From Bacillus badius NBRC 15713 (GTDB lineage Bacteria; Bacillota; Bacilli; Bacillales; Domibacillaceae): DNA of 64,000 nt. This document shows positions 8,112 through 16,781 of this stretch, one piece after another. The stretch lies in the NCBI RefSeq assembly GCF_001591605.1, contig NZ_BCVF01000008.1, forward strand, positions 1 to 64,000, in the 5' to 3' direction. Position 1 is the stretch's first letter. Each line of letters opens with the position of its first letter. The position numbers were made by a program, and so were the translations under genes. The notes beneath the pieces are model-generated. The model did not search any database. It was not told the origin of the DNA and saw nothing but the letters and a program-made list of their open reading frames with translations.

Positions 8112-8969
8112 TTATAAAAGGATGGAGCGCAGCGCCCGCTCCGTATATACCTTGCACAAGTTTTCCCGATACTCTGCGGAAGCAAATAAGTCACTGCCCA
8201 TTTCACCTTCTTCAGCAGCAAGCCTGGCTGCCTCCCGGATCATCTTTTCTGATGGCTTTTGCCCCAATAAGGTCTGTTCAACAGACTCCGCTCGAAAAGC
8301 TACATCTCCAACACCGGTAAGAGCTACTTTAATATAATCAATCGCTCCTGCCTTATCTGTTCCGGCCATCGCCGCTACTCCTACTACCGGATAGCCGGAG
8401 GCCGGGTGGAAATATTTCAGATAAACAGATTTTGCATGGGATGGAGGAATAGAGAATGAAACGCCCGTCACAAGACTATTTTCAGGAAGCATAGTAATTA
8501 ACGGCCCGATAATAAAGCTGTCCACGCTCATTCTTTCTTCGCCGTCTTCCCCCTGAATTATGATTTCGGCATCGAGCGCGAAAGCAGCAGCTGGCAAGTC
8601 AGCAGCCGGATCAGCATGAGCGAGATTACCGCCAATGGTTCCGCGGTTACGGATTTGCAAATCGCCAATCTGACTGGCTGTATCAGCAAGAAGCGGAACG
8701 TGTGCTTGAATAAGCGGATGCTTGGAGGCGTCATGGTGGGTTACTAAAGCCCCTACAATAAGCCGCTCTCCTTCTACTTTTACTTCCTTCAATTGATCGA
8801 TCCGGCTAATATCAATTAAAACATCCGGCTCCGTTAGTCTGAATTTCATAAGCGGCAGCAGGCTATGCCCGCCGGCAATTACCTTGCCCGTTCCGTCGCT
8901 GTCTTGCATCAGCTTAATAGCCTGGTCGACTGTTGCAGCATGAACATAATCAAATTTAACAGGTATCAA
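8112..8969 (-). CDS. Mo hydroxylase FAD-binding subunit (CoxM/XdhB type)
   Basis: 285 residues of the CoxM family. The FAD-binding motifs AGGHSLLPLMK (about 32-42) and TIGGNLAHADPAADLP (about 110-125) are intact. The start is a TTG at 8969 placed immediately after the TGA of the Mo subunit gene, with AGGGGAGGGG as ribosome site. This subunit passes electrons from the 2Fe-2S centres to the final acceptor. It completes the L-S-M set, here in the order S, L, M of transcription. Confidence 0.9.
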   Translation of the reverse strand: MIPVKFDYVHAATVDQAIKLMQDSDGTGKVIAGGHSLLPLMKFRLTEPDVLIDISRIDQLKEVKVEGERLIVGALVTHHDASKHPLIQAHVPLLADTASQIGDLQIRNRGTIGGNLAHADPAADLPAAAFALDAEIIIQGEDGEERMSVDSFIIGPLITMLPENSLVTGVSFSIPPSHAKSVYLKYFHPASGYPVVGVAAMAGTDKAGAIDYIKVALTGVGDVAFRAESVEQTLLGQKPSEKMIREAARLAAEEGEMGSDLFASAEYRENLCKVYTERALRSILL

Positions 8970-11315
8970 TCAATTCCCCTCCCCTTCTTGAATGACCCGC
9001 CATACTTTTTCAGGAGTCAGCGGCATATCAATGTCTTTCACTCCATACGGCTTCAGGGCATCCATGACTGCATTCATGACAGCCGGAATAGAAGCGGTTG
9101 TTCCGGTTTCCCCTACTCCCTTGGCACCAAGAGGATTCACTGGGGACGGCGTTTCTGTAAATGACGATTCAATAGGCGGGAAAAAGCGAGCTTTAGGCAA
9201 GGTATAGTCCATCAGTGTACCGGATAAGAGTTGTCCTTCGCTGCTGTAAACCGCTCCCTCCCAAAGAGCCTGGCCCACTCCTTGGGCAATGCCGCCATGA
9301 ACTTGCCCTTCTGCCGTCAGCGGATTGATCACGCGTCCGACATCATCCACGCAAACATAACGCTTCATTTGAATTTCACCGGTCTCCTTATCCACCTCTA
9401 CAACCACAATATGGGTGCCAAACGGATACACAAAGTTTTCCGGATCGAAGAACGATTGGGCTTCGAGAGAGGGCTCCATTCCTTCCGGCAAGTTCCAAGC
9501 CATGTTAGCTGCTTTCGCAATCTCTTGGAATGTGCGCTGCTGTCCCGGCACCCCTTTCACCTGAAAGATACCGCTTTCAAAAATAATGTCGTCTGCTGCC
9601 GCTTCTAATTCGTGAGCCGCAATTTTCTTAGCTTTTTCCACCACGCGATCAGCCGCAATCGCTACTGCTGCGCCGCCGACAGGCGTTGAACGGGAACCGT
9701 ACGTGCCCCAGCTCATGGAAATCGCTCTTGTGTCACTAAACACTAATTCAATATCGTCCATTGGTATTCCCAGCTTGTCCGCCACAATTTGGCCAAATGT
9801 CGTCGCATGTCCTTGACCATGCGGGGAGGTTCCCGAATACACCGTTACTTTCCCTGACGGATGGACGCGCACCGTCGAATTTTCCCAGACACCGCCTTGG
9901 AACCCGATAGCTCCCGCCACTTTAGAAGGGCCGAATCCGCATAGCTCCACATATGTGGAAATACCAACACCGATCAGCTTTCCTTGCTTGCGCATTTCCT
10001 CCTGTTCCTGGCGCAGCTGCTCGTAATTCACAATTTCAAGCGCTTTTTGGAGGGGCTTTTCATAGTCGCCGCTATCGTAAATGAGCCCTTGAGCATTCGT
10101 ATAAGGAAACGCTTCTTTAGGGGCAAAGTTTTTCCTGCGCAGCTCCACCGGGTCCATGCCGATTTCTCGGGCATATAAATCAATGATCCGCTCAATTTGA
10201 TACGTCGCTTCCGGCTTTCCCGCTCCCCGGTAGGCATCTGTCGGGGTGGTATTTGTATACACACCGAACGTTTCACAGGAAGCATGGGGAATGTCATAGG
10301 CTCCTGTAATCATGAGGCCGAAGTCAATGGTTGCTACTCCAGGGCCCATCGTTGACAAATAAGCGCCCAGGTTTGCTGTATTCTTCACGCGGATAGCTGT
10401 CAATGCGCCGTCACGCTGTCCATACAGCTCCACATCAATTACTTCATCCCGCCCTGCGTTGGAAGCAGTAAAATGTTCACTGCGCTGCTCAATCCATTTC
10501 ACCGGCCTTCCTAAATCGCGGGCAGCATAGCCAATCAATGCTTCATCCGGGTAAACGCCGATTTTCCCGCCGAATCCGCCTCCCATATCCGGTGCGATGA
10601 CGCGAAGCTTGGCCTCAGATATTCCAAGCACCCCTGATAAAACCATTCGATGAATGTGAGGGTTTTGGGAGGTGCACCATAAAGTTAATTCACCGCTCCC
10701 CGGATTATATTCCCCTATTGCTGCACGCGTCTCGATCGGACTCGGGAATACGCGCTGGACGTAAAAGCTTTCCCGCACAACTACTTCCGCGCTTTCAAGC
10801 ACTTCGTCTGCTATTTCTCCGGCTTTCCAGTGGAGTGCGATATTGTGTTCAATATCATCGTGGACGAGCGGCGCTCCTTCTTGCATCGCTTCTTTCTGGC
10901 GGACCGCAGCCGGCAGCGCTTCATATTCAACATCAATGAGATCCAGCGCATCGCGAACAGCATACCGGTCTTCGGCAATGACTAGCGCCACTCCATCTCC
11001 AACGTAGCGCACACGGTCAATTGCGAGCGGATACTGCGGGGCTTCTTTTAAATTACAATCAGGCACAAGCCAGGAAGAAGGGATCGGACCTATTTTTCCT
11101 TCAAGATCTTTTCCGGTATACACGGCGACTACCTGCGGCAATTTCAGTGCCGCCTCTGCATTTATTTTTTTAATGTGGGCGTGGGCGTGCGGACTTCGCA
11201 AAATAGCGGCATGCAGCATGCCCGGCAATTGAATATCATCGGAAAAGCGGCCATTTCCTGTTAACAAACGCGGATCTTCTTTTCGCTTTAAAGGAGTGCC
11301 AACAACATTAGCCAC
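8970..11315 (-). CDS. Mo hydroxylase catalytic subunit, form II (CoxL/XdhA type)
   Basis: 781 residues. GGGFGG (245-250) and the late KGVGETG block belong to the Mo-cofactor site, the latter with the presumed catalytic Glu. The active-site loop reads AYRGAGK (361-367), the form-II type; true CO dehydrogenases have AYxCSFR, so CO oxidation is unlikely. The start is a GTG at 11315 overlapping the end of the 2Fe-2S gene by eight bases, with GGGGAGGGG upstream. Form-II enzymes hydroxylate purines, other N-heterocycles or aldehydes. The neighbouring lactam-type genes (PxpA, PxpB, PxpC, biotin carboxylase) favour an N-heterocycle (inference). Confidence 0.92.
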   Translation of the reverse strand: MANVVGTPLKRKEDPRLLTGNGRFSDDIQLPGMLHAAILRSPHAHAHIKKINAEAALKLPQVVAVYTGKDLEGKIGPIPSSWLVPDCNLKEAPQYPLAIDRVRYVGDGVALVIAEDRYAVRDALDLIDVEYEALPAAVRQKEAMQEGAPLVHDDIEHNIALHWKAGEIADEVLESAEVVVRESFYVQRVFPSPIETRAAIGEYNPGSGELTLWCTSQNPHIHRMVLSGVLGISEAKLRVIAPDMGGGFGGKIGVYPDEALIGYAARDLGRPVKWIEQRSEHFTASNAGRDEVIDVELYGQRDGALTAIRVKNTANLGAYLSTMGPGVATIDFGLMITGAYDIPHASCETFGVYTNTTPTDAYRGAGKPEATYQIERIIDLYAREIGMDPVELRRKNFAPKEAFPYTNAQGLIYDSGDYEKPLQKALEIVNYEQLRQEQEEMRKQGKLIGVGISTYVELCGFGPSKVAGAIGFQGGVWENSTVRVHPSGKVTVYSGTSPHGQGHATTFGQIVADKLGIPMDDIELVFSDTRAISMSWGTYGSRSTPVGGAAVAIAADRVVEKAKKIAAHELEAAADDIIFESGIFQVKGVPGQQRTFQEIAKAANMAWNLPEGMEPSLEAQSFFDPENFVYPFGTHIVVVEVDKETGEIQMKRYVCVDDVGRVINPLTAEGQVHGGIAQGVGQALWEGAVYSSEGQLLSGTLMDYTLPKARFFPPIESSFTETPSPVNPLGAKGVGETGTTASIPAVMNAVMDALKPYGVKDIDMPLTPEKVWRVIQEGEGN

Positions 11316-11853
11316 GATGAGTCCCCTCCCCTACTAATTGACTGGCAGCCACTGCTTCCCCGTCCTTAGCTGCTGCTTCTGCCATGATCTTCGCTGCTTT
11401 TTGAACGGCACTTACAATAAACTGATAGCCGGTGCACCGGCAAATAACGCCTTCCATTCCTTCACGGATTTCTTCCTCACTCGGATTTGGATTTTCTTGG
11501 AGAAGTCCGATCATGGCCATCATGACACCAGGTGTGCAATAACCGCACTGCAGTCCATGTTCTTCCCAAAAGCTTTGCTGCATCGGATGCAGGTGATCAA
11601 TCGTTCCCAGCCCTTCCACTGTTGTTAGCTCTGATTTATCAGCTTGTACAGCGAGCATGGTACACGATTTCACCGCAGCGCCATTAACCATAATCGTACA
11701 AGCCCCGCACTGGCTCGTATCACAACCGATATGAGTTCCCGTCAGGCCTAGATCATCACGAAGATAATGAACAAGCAACTTGCGCGGCTCTACCTCCGCG
11801 CTTCGTTCCTGCCCGTTAACAGTTACCGTTACTTTCCGATTCTCAATTGCCAT
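11308..11853 (-). CDS. Mo hydroxylase 2Fe-2S subunit (CoxS type)
   Basis: 181 residues. The plant-type ferredoxin cluster ligands are C44, C49, C52 and C64, and the second cluster ligands C103, C106, C138 and C140 (CGYCTPG and CRCTGY). It carries electrons from the Mo site to FAD. ATG start at 11853 with GGGGGTG upstream. The C-terminus is about 20 residues longer than many CoxS proteins and is Ala/Glu-rich. Confidence 0.92.
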   Translation of the reverse strand: MAIENRKVTVTVNGQERSAEVEPRKLLVHYLRDDLGLTGTHIGCDTSQCGACTIMVNGAAVKSCTMLAVQADKSELTTVEGLGTIDHLHPMQQSFWEEHGLQCGYCTPGVMMAMIGLLQENPNPSEEEIREGMEGVICRCTGYQFIVSAVQKAAKIMAEAAAKDGEAVAASQLVGEGTHRG

Positions 11854-11880
11854 TTGCGCACCCCCTGAATCATTTCAAGT

Positions 11881-12333
11881 TTAAAGCTTGGCTATTTCCT
11901 TCGTCTCCTTTTGGATATCTTTAAAAAACTGTCCCAATATTACTTTCGCCACTCCGCCCATCACGCGCTGTCCCATGGAAGCAAGAATACCCGTTACCTT
12001 TACCTCTGCGCAGCAAGTGAGCAGTGTTCCCTCGTCTGACTCCTCCAAGCTCATTTTCGCATCAGCATCAATTTCACCTGGCTTGCCCTTGCCTTCAAGA
12101 AGCAGGCGATAAGCCTCTGGCTCCTGCATATCCACTTGGCGGACAACACCTGTAAACCTTCCTTTAATCGGACCGATATTCAGACCCAGCTCAGCATTAA
12201 ATACATTCTCCCCTGCCTCTTCAAATGATTGACACCCTGGCAGCGCCCGCTGCAGCACCTCCTTATTCTGAAGCGTTTTCCAAAGCAGTTCCCTTGAAAC
12301 ACCTTTAAAAGAATAAGAGTATTCAATATTCAA
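11881..12333 (-). CDS. coxG: CoxG-type SRPBCC protein
   Basis: 150 residues of the carbon-monoxide-dehydrogenase subunit G family (START/SRPBCC fold): the N-terminus has YSFKGVSRELLWKTLQ and the core LPGCQSFE, followed by GPIKGRFTG. The start is a TTG at 12333 behind GGGGGA. CoxG helps anchor or assemble Mo hydroxylases at the membrane in some bacteria. It sits between pxpA and the enzyme subunits, linking the two halves of the operon. Confidence 0.85.
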   Translation of the reverse strand: MNIEYSYSFKGVSRELLWKTLQNKEVLQRALPGCQSFEEAGENVFNAELGLNIGPIKGRFTGVVRQVDMQEPEAYRLLLEGKGKPGEIDADAKMSLEESDEGTLLTCCAEVKVTGILASMGQRVMGGVAKVILGQFFKDIQKETKEIAKL

Positions 12334-12365
12334 CAGCGCGTCCCCCTTTTTTTGAATTTTCAGTT

Positions 12366-13133
12366 TTAGGAAATGATATTTTTAACTGGGACAATTTCAA
12401 CGCCGCCGGCTTTTAAAGCAGCAACAATCGCTTTGGCCAGCTGCGGCGCCCCCGGTGTATCTCCATGGATGCAGATCGTTTCGGCTTGAATGGACACATC
12501 TTTGCCGTCGTGTGTAACCACCCGGCCTTCTTTTACCATGCGGACTACACGATTGGCCATGGCCTCATAATCGGCAATTTCCGAACCCCTTCTAGTAAGG
12601 ACAATCGAGCCGCTTTCCGTATGCTCACGATCCGAATAAGCTTCTTTGGCAACCGGAACTCCCATTTTGACCGCCTCTTCATAAACCTCTGACTGATTAA
12701 GAGCAAAAATAATCATGTCCCTGTCTGCTTCATACACTGCTTCAAGAATGGAGCGGGCAAGCTGTTTGTCCTCCATTGCTTTCATAAAGAGGGCGCCATG
12801 AGGCTTGCAGTGCTGAATCTTCACATCAGCCGCCCGGCAAAATTCCCGCAAAGCCCCCAGTTGGTATGTCACATAATCTTTCACCTCAGCTGGCGTACAA
12901 GTCATGTACCGGCGGCCAAATCCCAGCAGATCTGGGAAAGCGGGGTGGGCGCCAATGCCGACGTTGTAATTTTTGGCAAGTTCTATTGTCCTTCGCATCA
13001 CATGAGGATCACCGCCGTGAAAACCGCAGGCAATGTTGGCTGAAGTAATATATTGCATCATGTCTTCATCATTTCCCAGTTCGTAAAGCCCAAAGCTTTC
13101 CCCCATGTCGCAGTTCAAATCTACTTTATACAT
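12366..13133 (-). CDS. pxpA: 5-oxoprolinase subunit A (LamB/YcsF family)
   Basis: 255 residues from the ATG at 13133 (GGGGGT eight bases before). The family opening VDLNCDMGESFG and the block ANIACGFHGGDP are intact, as are HPAFPDLLGFGRR and the late CIHGDTPGA. PxpA is the hydrolytic subunit of prokaryotic 5-oxoprolinase, acting on the ATP-activated lactam from PxpB and PxpC. In this operon it follows the biotin carboxylase and precedes CoxG and the Mo hydroxylase. The substrate may be 5-oxoproline or another lactam produced by that hydroxylase. Confidence 0.9.
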   Translation of the reverse strand: MYKVDLNCDMGESFGLYELGNDEDMMQYITSANIACGFHGGDPHVMRRTIELAKNYNVGIGAHPAFPDLLGFGRRYMTCTPAEVKDYVTYQLGALREFCRAADVKIQHCKPHGALFMKAMEDKQLARSILEAVYEADRDMIIFALNQSEVYEEAVKMGVPVAKEAYSDREHTESGSIVLTRRGSEIADYEAMANRVVRMVKEGRVVTHDGKDVSIQAETICIHGDTPGAPQLAKAIVAALKAGGVEIVPVKNIIS

Positions 13134-13145
13134 TCGCTTCACCCC

Positions 13146-14492
13146 CTAAGACAGAATCTTTGCTTTCTCCAAAAATTGCGTTGTATAATCTCCCTCTTCA
13201 AATTGTCTATTTTCCATAATAGAAGCAAGAAGGGCCAGGTTTGTTTGTAAGCCATGGACTTCCATTCCAGCCAGCGCTTGCTTCATCTTTTCAATCGCTT
13301 GAGCTCGGCTCGCTCCGTGAACGATTACTTTGCCGATCATTGGGTCATAAAAAGGGGAAACTACACTGCCCTCTGTCACACTAAAATCCAAGCGTACCCC
13401 TTCTTCAGGCAACTTCAGCTGTTCAATGGTGCCTGGTGACGGAAAGAAAGTCTTCGGATCCTCCGCATAAAGCCGGCATTCAATGGCGTGACCCGTCCGG
13501 CTGATTTGCTCCTGCCCAAGAGGAAGCTGCTGTCCGGCGGCTATTCTAAGCTGCCACTCTACTAAATCAATTCCCGTGATTTCTTCTGTGACCGGATGCT
13601 CTACCTGCAGTCGTGTATTCATTTCCAAGAAATAGAAATTTTTATTGTTATCAAAAATAAATTCCATTGTTCCAACATTTGTATAGCCAATCTCTTTTGC
13701 ACCTTGGATGGCCGTTTCCAGCAGCTGCTCCCTAAGTGATTCATCCAGAAACGGAGAAGGGCTTTCTTCAACTACCTTTTGGTTTCGCCGTTGCACAGAG
13801 CATTCCCTCTCATATAAATGAACAACGTTCCCGAAATCATCCGCCGCTACTTGCACCTCAATATGCCGCGGATCAGAAATCCACTTTTCCAGAAAAACAG
13901 CCCCATCGTTGAAAAATGATTCGGCTTTTTGTATGGTCGAGTGGAAGGCTTTCTCAAGTTCTTCCTGGTTCTGCACAAGCTGCATGCCGATGCCGCCTCC
14001 GCCTGCGCTCGCCTTCAGCATCAGCGGATAGCCTAATTGATTGGCAATGGCTGCGGCCTCCTCCACCGAGTGAATTTGTCCATCTGAACCAGGGACAACC
14101 GGCACACCCGCTCTCTGCATATGATCTCTCGCTTCAAGCTTTGATCCCATGATCTTCATTACATCCGCTGAAGGACCAATAAATACGATGTTTTCCGCCT
14201 CGCAGCGCTCGGCAAACTGCGGATTTTCCGATAGGAAGCCATAGCCTGGATGAATCGCATCGGCCTTCGTTTGCTTGGCAGCCTGGATCACCTTCTCAAT
14301 ATCCAGATAGCTCTTTTTCGCTTGGGCCGGACCAACACAAACTGCTTCTGAAGCTTCGCTGACGAATGGCGCCTGGGCATCAGCTTCAGAGTATACGGCA
14401 ACTGTTTCAATGCCGAGCCGTCGGCATGTCCGAATAATTCTTCTGGCAATTTCGCCTCTATTGGCAATTAATACTTTATTGAAATATGACAT
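13146..14492 (-). CDS. accC: Biotin carboxylase (AccC-like)
   Basis: 448 residues, the normal biotin carboxylase length. IANRGEIARRIIRTCRRLGI, the HPGYGFLSEN block, ECSVQRRNQKVVEE and EMNTRLQVEHPVTE are intact. The ATP-grasp glycine loop reads GGGGIGM where most homologues have GGGGRGM, a possible kinetic change. ATG at 14492 with GGAGG. Its place beside an isolated 83-residue biotin carrier and PxpB/PxpC carboxyltransferase-like proteins, with no acetyl-CoA carboxyltransferase gene, argues that it carboxylates an amide or lactam nitrogen, as urea carboxylase does, and does not serve fatty acid synthesis (inference). Confidence 0.88.
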   Translation of the reverse strand: MSYFNKVLIANRGEIARRIIRTCRRLGIETVAVYSEADAQAPFVSEASEAVCVGPAQAKKSYLDIEKVIQAAKQTKADAIHPGYGFLSENPQFAERCEAENIVFIGPSADVMKIMGSKLEARDHMQRAGVPVVPGSDGQIHSVEEAAAIANQLGYPLMLKASAGGGGIGMQLVQNQEELEKAFHSTIQKAESFFNDGAVFLEKWISDPRHIEVQVAADDFGNVVHLYERECSVQRRNQKVVEESPSPFLDESLREQLLETAIQGAKEIGYTNVGTMEFIFDNNKNFYFLEMNTRLQVEHPVTEEITGIDLVEWQLRIAAGQQLPLGQEQISRTGHAIECRLYAEDPKTFFPSPGTIEQLKLPEEGVRLDFSVTEGSVVSPFYDPMIGKVIVHGASRAQAIEKMKQALAGMEVHGLQTNLALLASIMENRQFEEGDYTTQFLEKAKILS

Positions 14493-14522
14493 AGTTTTCC
14501 TCCACTAAAAAATTCGGCTTCT

Positions 14523-14774
14523 TTATCGTGCTGAAATAACAGCAATCTCTTGCCCCGCATCTAAAATATCTTCTTCGTTCACGAGAAAGCTTTCAAGCAC
14601 CCCGTCGCTTTCTGCTTTAATCTCATAAAAGTTTTTCATCACCTCTACCAGACCAATGACATCACCGGCCTTGACGGCAGCTCCTTCGTGAATGAACACT
14701 TCCTTATCAGGAGCCGGTTTGCGGTAGAAGACTCCGGGAATTGGCGAAAGCACTTTATTTTTCTGATCTGACAT
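14523..14774 (-). CDS. Short biotin carboxyl carrier protein
   Basis: 83 residues, only the biotinyl domain without the Pro/Ala linker of AccB. The biotin site is EVMKNF with Lys47; the usual motif is EAMKM, so the residues around the Lys are altered but the Lys is kept. ATG at 14774 preceded by AGGAGG. Encoded between the carboxylase and pxpC, it should carry the carboxyl group between them. Confidence 0.88.
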   Translation of the reverse strand: MSDQKNKVLSPIPGVFYRKPAPDKEVFIHEGAAVKAGDVIGLVEVMKNFYEIKAESDGVLESFLVNEEDILDAGQEIAVISAR

Positions 14775-14785
14775 GATAATTCCTC

Positions 14786-15763
14786 CTATAGCAGCTGTAA
14801 TTGCTGTTTGATTTGCGCTAATTTATATGCATATTCTTTTCGGGCTTGTAAAGCGGTTTCAATATCGACAGCAACGAAGCGGACTTTCTCATTTGTTTTT
14901 ACTTGAGCCATTTTATTCAAATCGGCACTGATAATGGTGCAGATTGTTGCATAGCCGCCGCCGGTTACAGCATCATTCAGCAAAGCAATTGGCTCCACGC
15001 CGTCAGGCACCTGGATCGAGCCGATCGGATAACCGAGGTCCACCACATTGGAAGGGTTGCTCCCCGCTCCAAACGGCTGCTCGCGTTCTACAAAACTTAA
15101 GCGTTCGCCTTTAAAACGATAGCCCACACGGTTTGCTTCTGCGGTCACTGTCCAATCAAGCGAAAAAAACCGCTCCTTGCTTTCCTCAGTCAGCCGGTAG
15201 CTGCATAAGCCGACGACTACCCGGATTTCATTCGTTTTCGAAAAAACCGGAATCAGGTCTTCCTGGATCCGCGTGCCGATTTTTACCCGCTGCTTGGCAG
15301 CTGATCCGATTTTTAATTCATCGCCGGCTTGAAGCGGACGTCCTTCCAAACCGCCAATGCCGCATAGCGTATACGTGGAGCGGGAGCCCATGATCAGCGG
15401 AACATCAATCCCGCCTGCTACCGCCAAATACACGCGGGCCCCTTGCTTGACAAAATCAAAAGACAGCTGGTCGCCAGCCTTGACAGCCAGCGTTTCCCAC
15501 ATAGGCACAAGCTCTCCATTGACTTTCGGCGGTATCTCGCCGCCCGTCAATGCAATCACGGCATCCTGCTGAAACTCCAGCACAGGACCCATATAAGTAA
15601 TTTCGAGTGCTGCGGCATTTTCCTCGTTGCCTACGAGTACATTGGCCGCGGTAAATGAATATTTATCCATGGCGCCGGATGGCGGCATGCCAACCTCGTA
15701 ATAACCGATTCTTCCATAATCTTGTACAGTTGTTTGCAAACCGGGCTGAATCACTTTAATCAT
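14786..15763 (-). CDS. pxpC: Biotin-dependent carboxyltransferase/5-oxoprolinase subunit C family, copy 2
   Basis: 325 residues with the PGLQTTVQDYGRIGYYEVG and PPSGAMDKYSF opening of the KipA/PxpC family. Its ATG overlaps the TGA of pxpB by four bases (ATGA), indicating coupled translation. It shares the pattern of the copy at 104-1081 but many core residues differ. It lies next to the biotin carrier gene, so this pair is the better candidate for the biotin-dependent carboxyltransferase. Confidence 0.87.
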   Translation of the reverse strand: MIKVIQPGLQTTVQDYGRIGYYEVGMPPSGAMDKYSFTAANVLVGNEENAAALEITYMGPVLEFQQDAVIALTGGEIPPKVNGELVPMWETLAVKAGDQLSFDFVKQGARVYLAVAGGIDVPLIMGSRSTYTLCGIGGLEGRPLQAGDELKIGSAAKQRVKIGTRIQEDLIPVFSKTNEIRVVVGLCSYRLTEESKERFFSLDWTVTAEANRVGYRFKGERLSFVEREQPFGAGSNPSNVVDLGYPIGSIQVPDGVEPIALLNDAVTGGGYATICTIISADLNKMAQVKTNEKVRFVAVDIETALQARKEYAYKLAQIKQQLQLL

Positions 15764-16629
15764 GCGTACAATCCCCCCAGAACCTCATCTGAAAATGCTT
15801 TCGGGTTTTCCAGCACTTGCCGAGGCTTAAATGTGATTTCCCTTGTTAAATAGCGAAAGGTTCCATCTTCTACTTGCTTTTCAATCGCTTGGAATTCCTC
15901 CATCGTAATGCTGCGGTATCTGAAAATATCGCCTTGCCTTGGGAAAGTCATAGAATCTTTAAAGTCATATAAGCGCTGCTCCTTTTGGTAAATTGGAGCG
16001 GCTGCCACACCAAATAACTGATATCCCCCCGCCCCCTGCACCGGATAAATCACCGCAAAGGCCCCGCCAAATCCGAATGCTCTTTCAGGCGTATACGTAC
16101 GCGGACGGACATATTTCGGCACCTCAATCTGCTGCTCGCGCGGCACCATCTGGTAACACCAAGGCAGCCCCGGAACAAACCCAATCATCGATACGAGATA
16201 TGGATAATCTGTGATCGCTTGAATCAATTCTTCTTTTGAATCAAAGCCATTCACCCGGGCAGCATATTCTAAATCAGTAGAAGACGGGTCCTGATGCCGG
16301 TCTCTAAAGCGCATCAATGCTTCATTTGTCCATGGATCATCGAATAAAATCGGCACATCGACAATTCTTGAAGAAATATCAAAATCATCAACAGACACAG
16401 ATTGCTCCAATTCTTTCAATTTTGAAATTAACTTGTCAGGATGGATTTCTTCCGGTTGAAAGCGGACCATATAGGAAGCATTTGAAGGACAAATATCCAA
16501 TATTCCAGGCAGCCTTTCTTCTCTAAGCTGCTTTGTAATGGCCATAGCCTGAAAGTTAACTTCCAGACTCATAGATTCAGATAATTCAACAAAAATAAAC
16601 TCATCGCCGCCATATTCATAACGGGTCAT
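15760..16629 (-). CDS. pxpB: 5-oxoprolinase subunit B family (KipI-like), copy 2; first gene of the operon
   Basis: 289 residues from the ATG at 16629, which has GAGGTG at 16636-16641. A more upstream ATG at 16692 lies within the sigma-54 promoter and so upstream of the expected transcription start; it is rejected. The protein carries GFVPGLPWCYQM, PRTYTPERAFGFGGAFAVIYP and AGGYQLFG, matching the copy at 1082-1966 in layout. It is the first gene behind the -24/-12 promoter and overlaps pxpC by four bases. Confidence 0.88.
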   Translation of the reverse strand: MTRYEYGGDEFIFVELSESMSLEVNFQAMAITKQLREERLPGILDICPSNASYMVRFQPEEIHPDKLISKLKELEQSVSVDDFDISSRIVDVPILFDDPWTNEALMRFRDRHQDPSSTDLEYAARVNGFDSKEELIQAITDYPYLVSMIGFVPGLPWCYQMVPREQQIEVPKYVRPRTYTPERAFGFGGAFAVIYPVQGAGGYQLFGVAAAPIYQKEQRLYDFKDSMTFPRQGDIFRYRSITMEEFQAIEKQVEDGTFRYLTREITFKPRQVLENPKAFSDEVLGGLYA

Positions 16630-16679
16630 CCCCTTCACCTCACTCACTGAATTCTTTGCTCTTTCATGCACATGAATAA

Positions 16680-16697
16680 ATGCAACTTTCATACCAA
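16680..16697 (-). promoter_or_regulatory. Sigma-54 (-24/-12) promoter of the 17-gene operon
   Basis: On the minus strand the sequence TTGGTATGAAAGTTGCAT has the invariant GG and GC exactly ten bases apart and agrees with the YTGGCACGN4TTGCW consensus at most positions. Transcription would start near 16670, leaving a leader of about 40 bases before the ATG at 16629. A sigma-54 activator with intact GAFTGA is encoded in the same operon. Confidence 0.85.
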
Positions 16698-16781
16698 CTT
16701 TTCAATATAAAGAATTTTTCAACTATTACATTCTATTTCGAGCTATTTTTCTTTATTAGAACCAAATCGCCGGCTAAAACC

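Noticed and set aside
8112-11853. Carbon monoxide dehydrogenase (form I) as the function of the Mo enzyme
   Set aside because: The catalytic loop is AYRGAGK, not AYxCSFR.
16629-16692. Upstream ATG at 16692 as start of the first operon gene
   Set aside because: It lies inside the sigma-54 promoter and upstream of the expected transcript start, has no ribosome site, and adds residues absent from the family.
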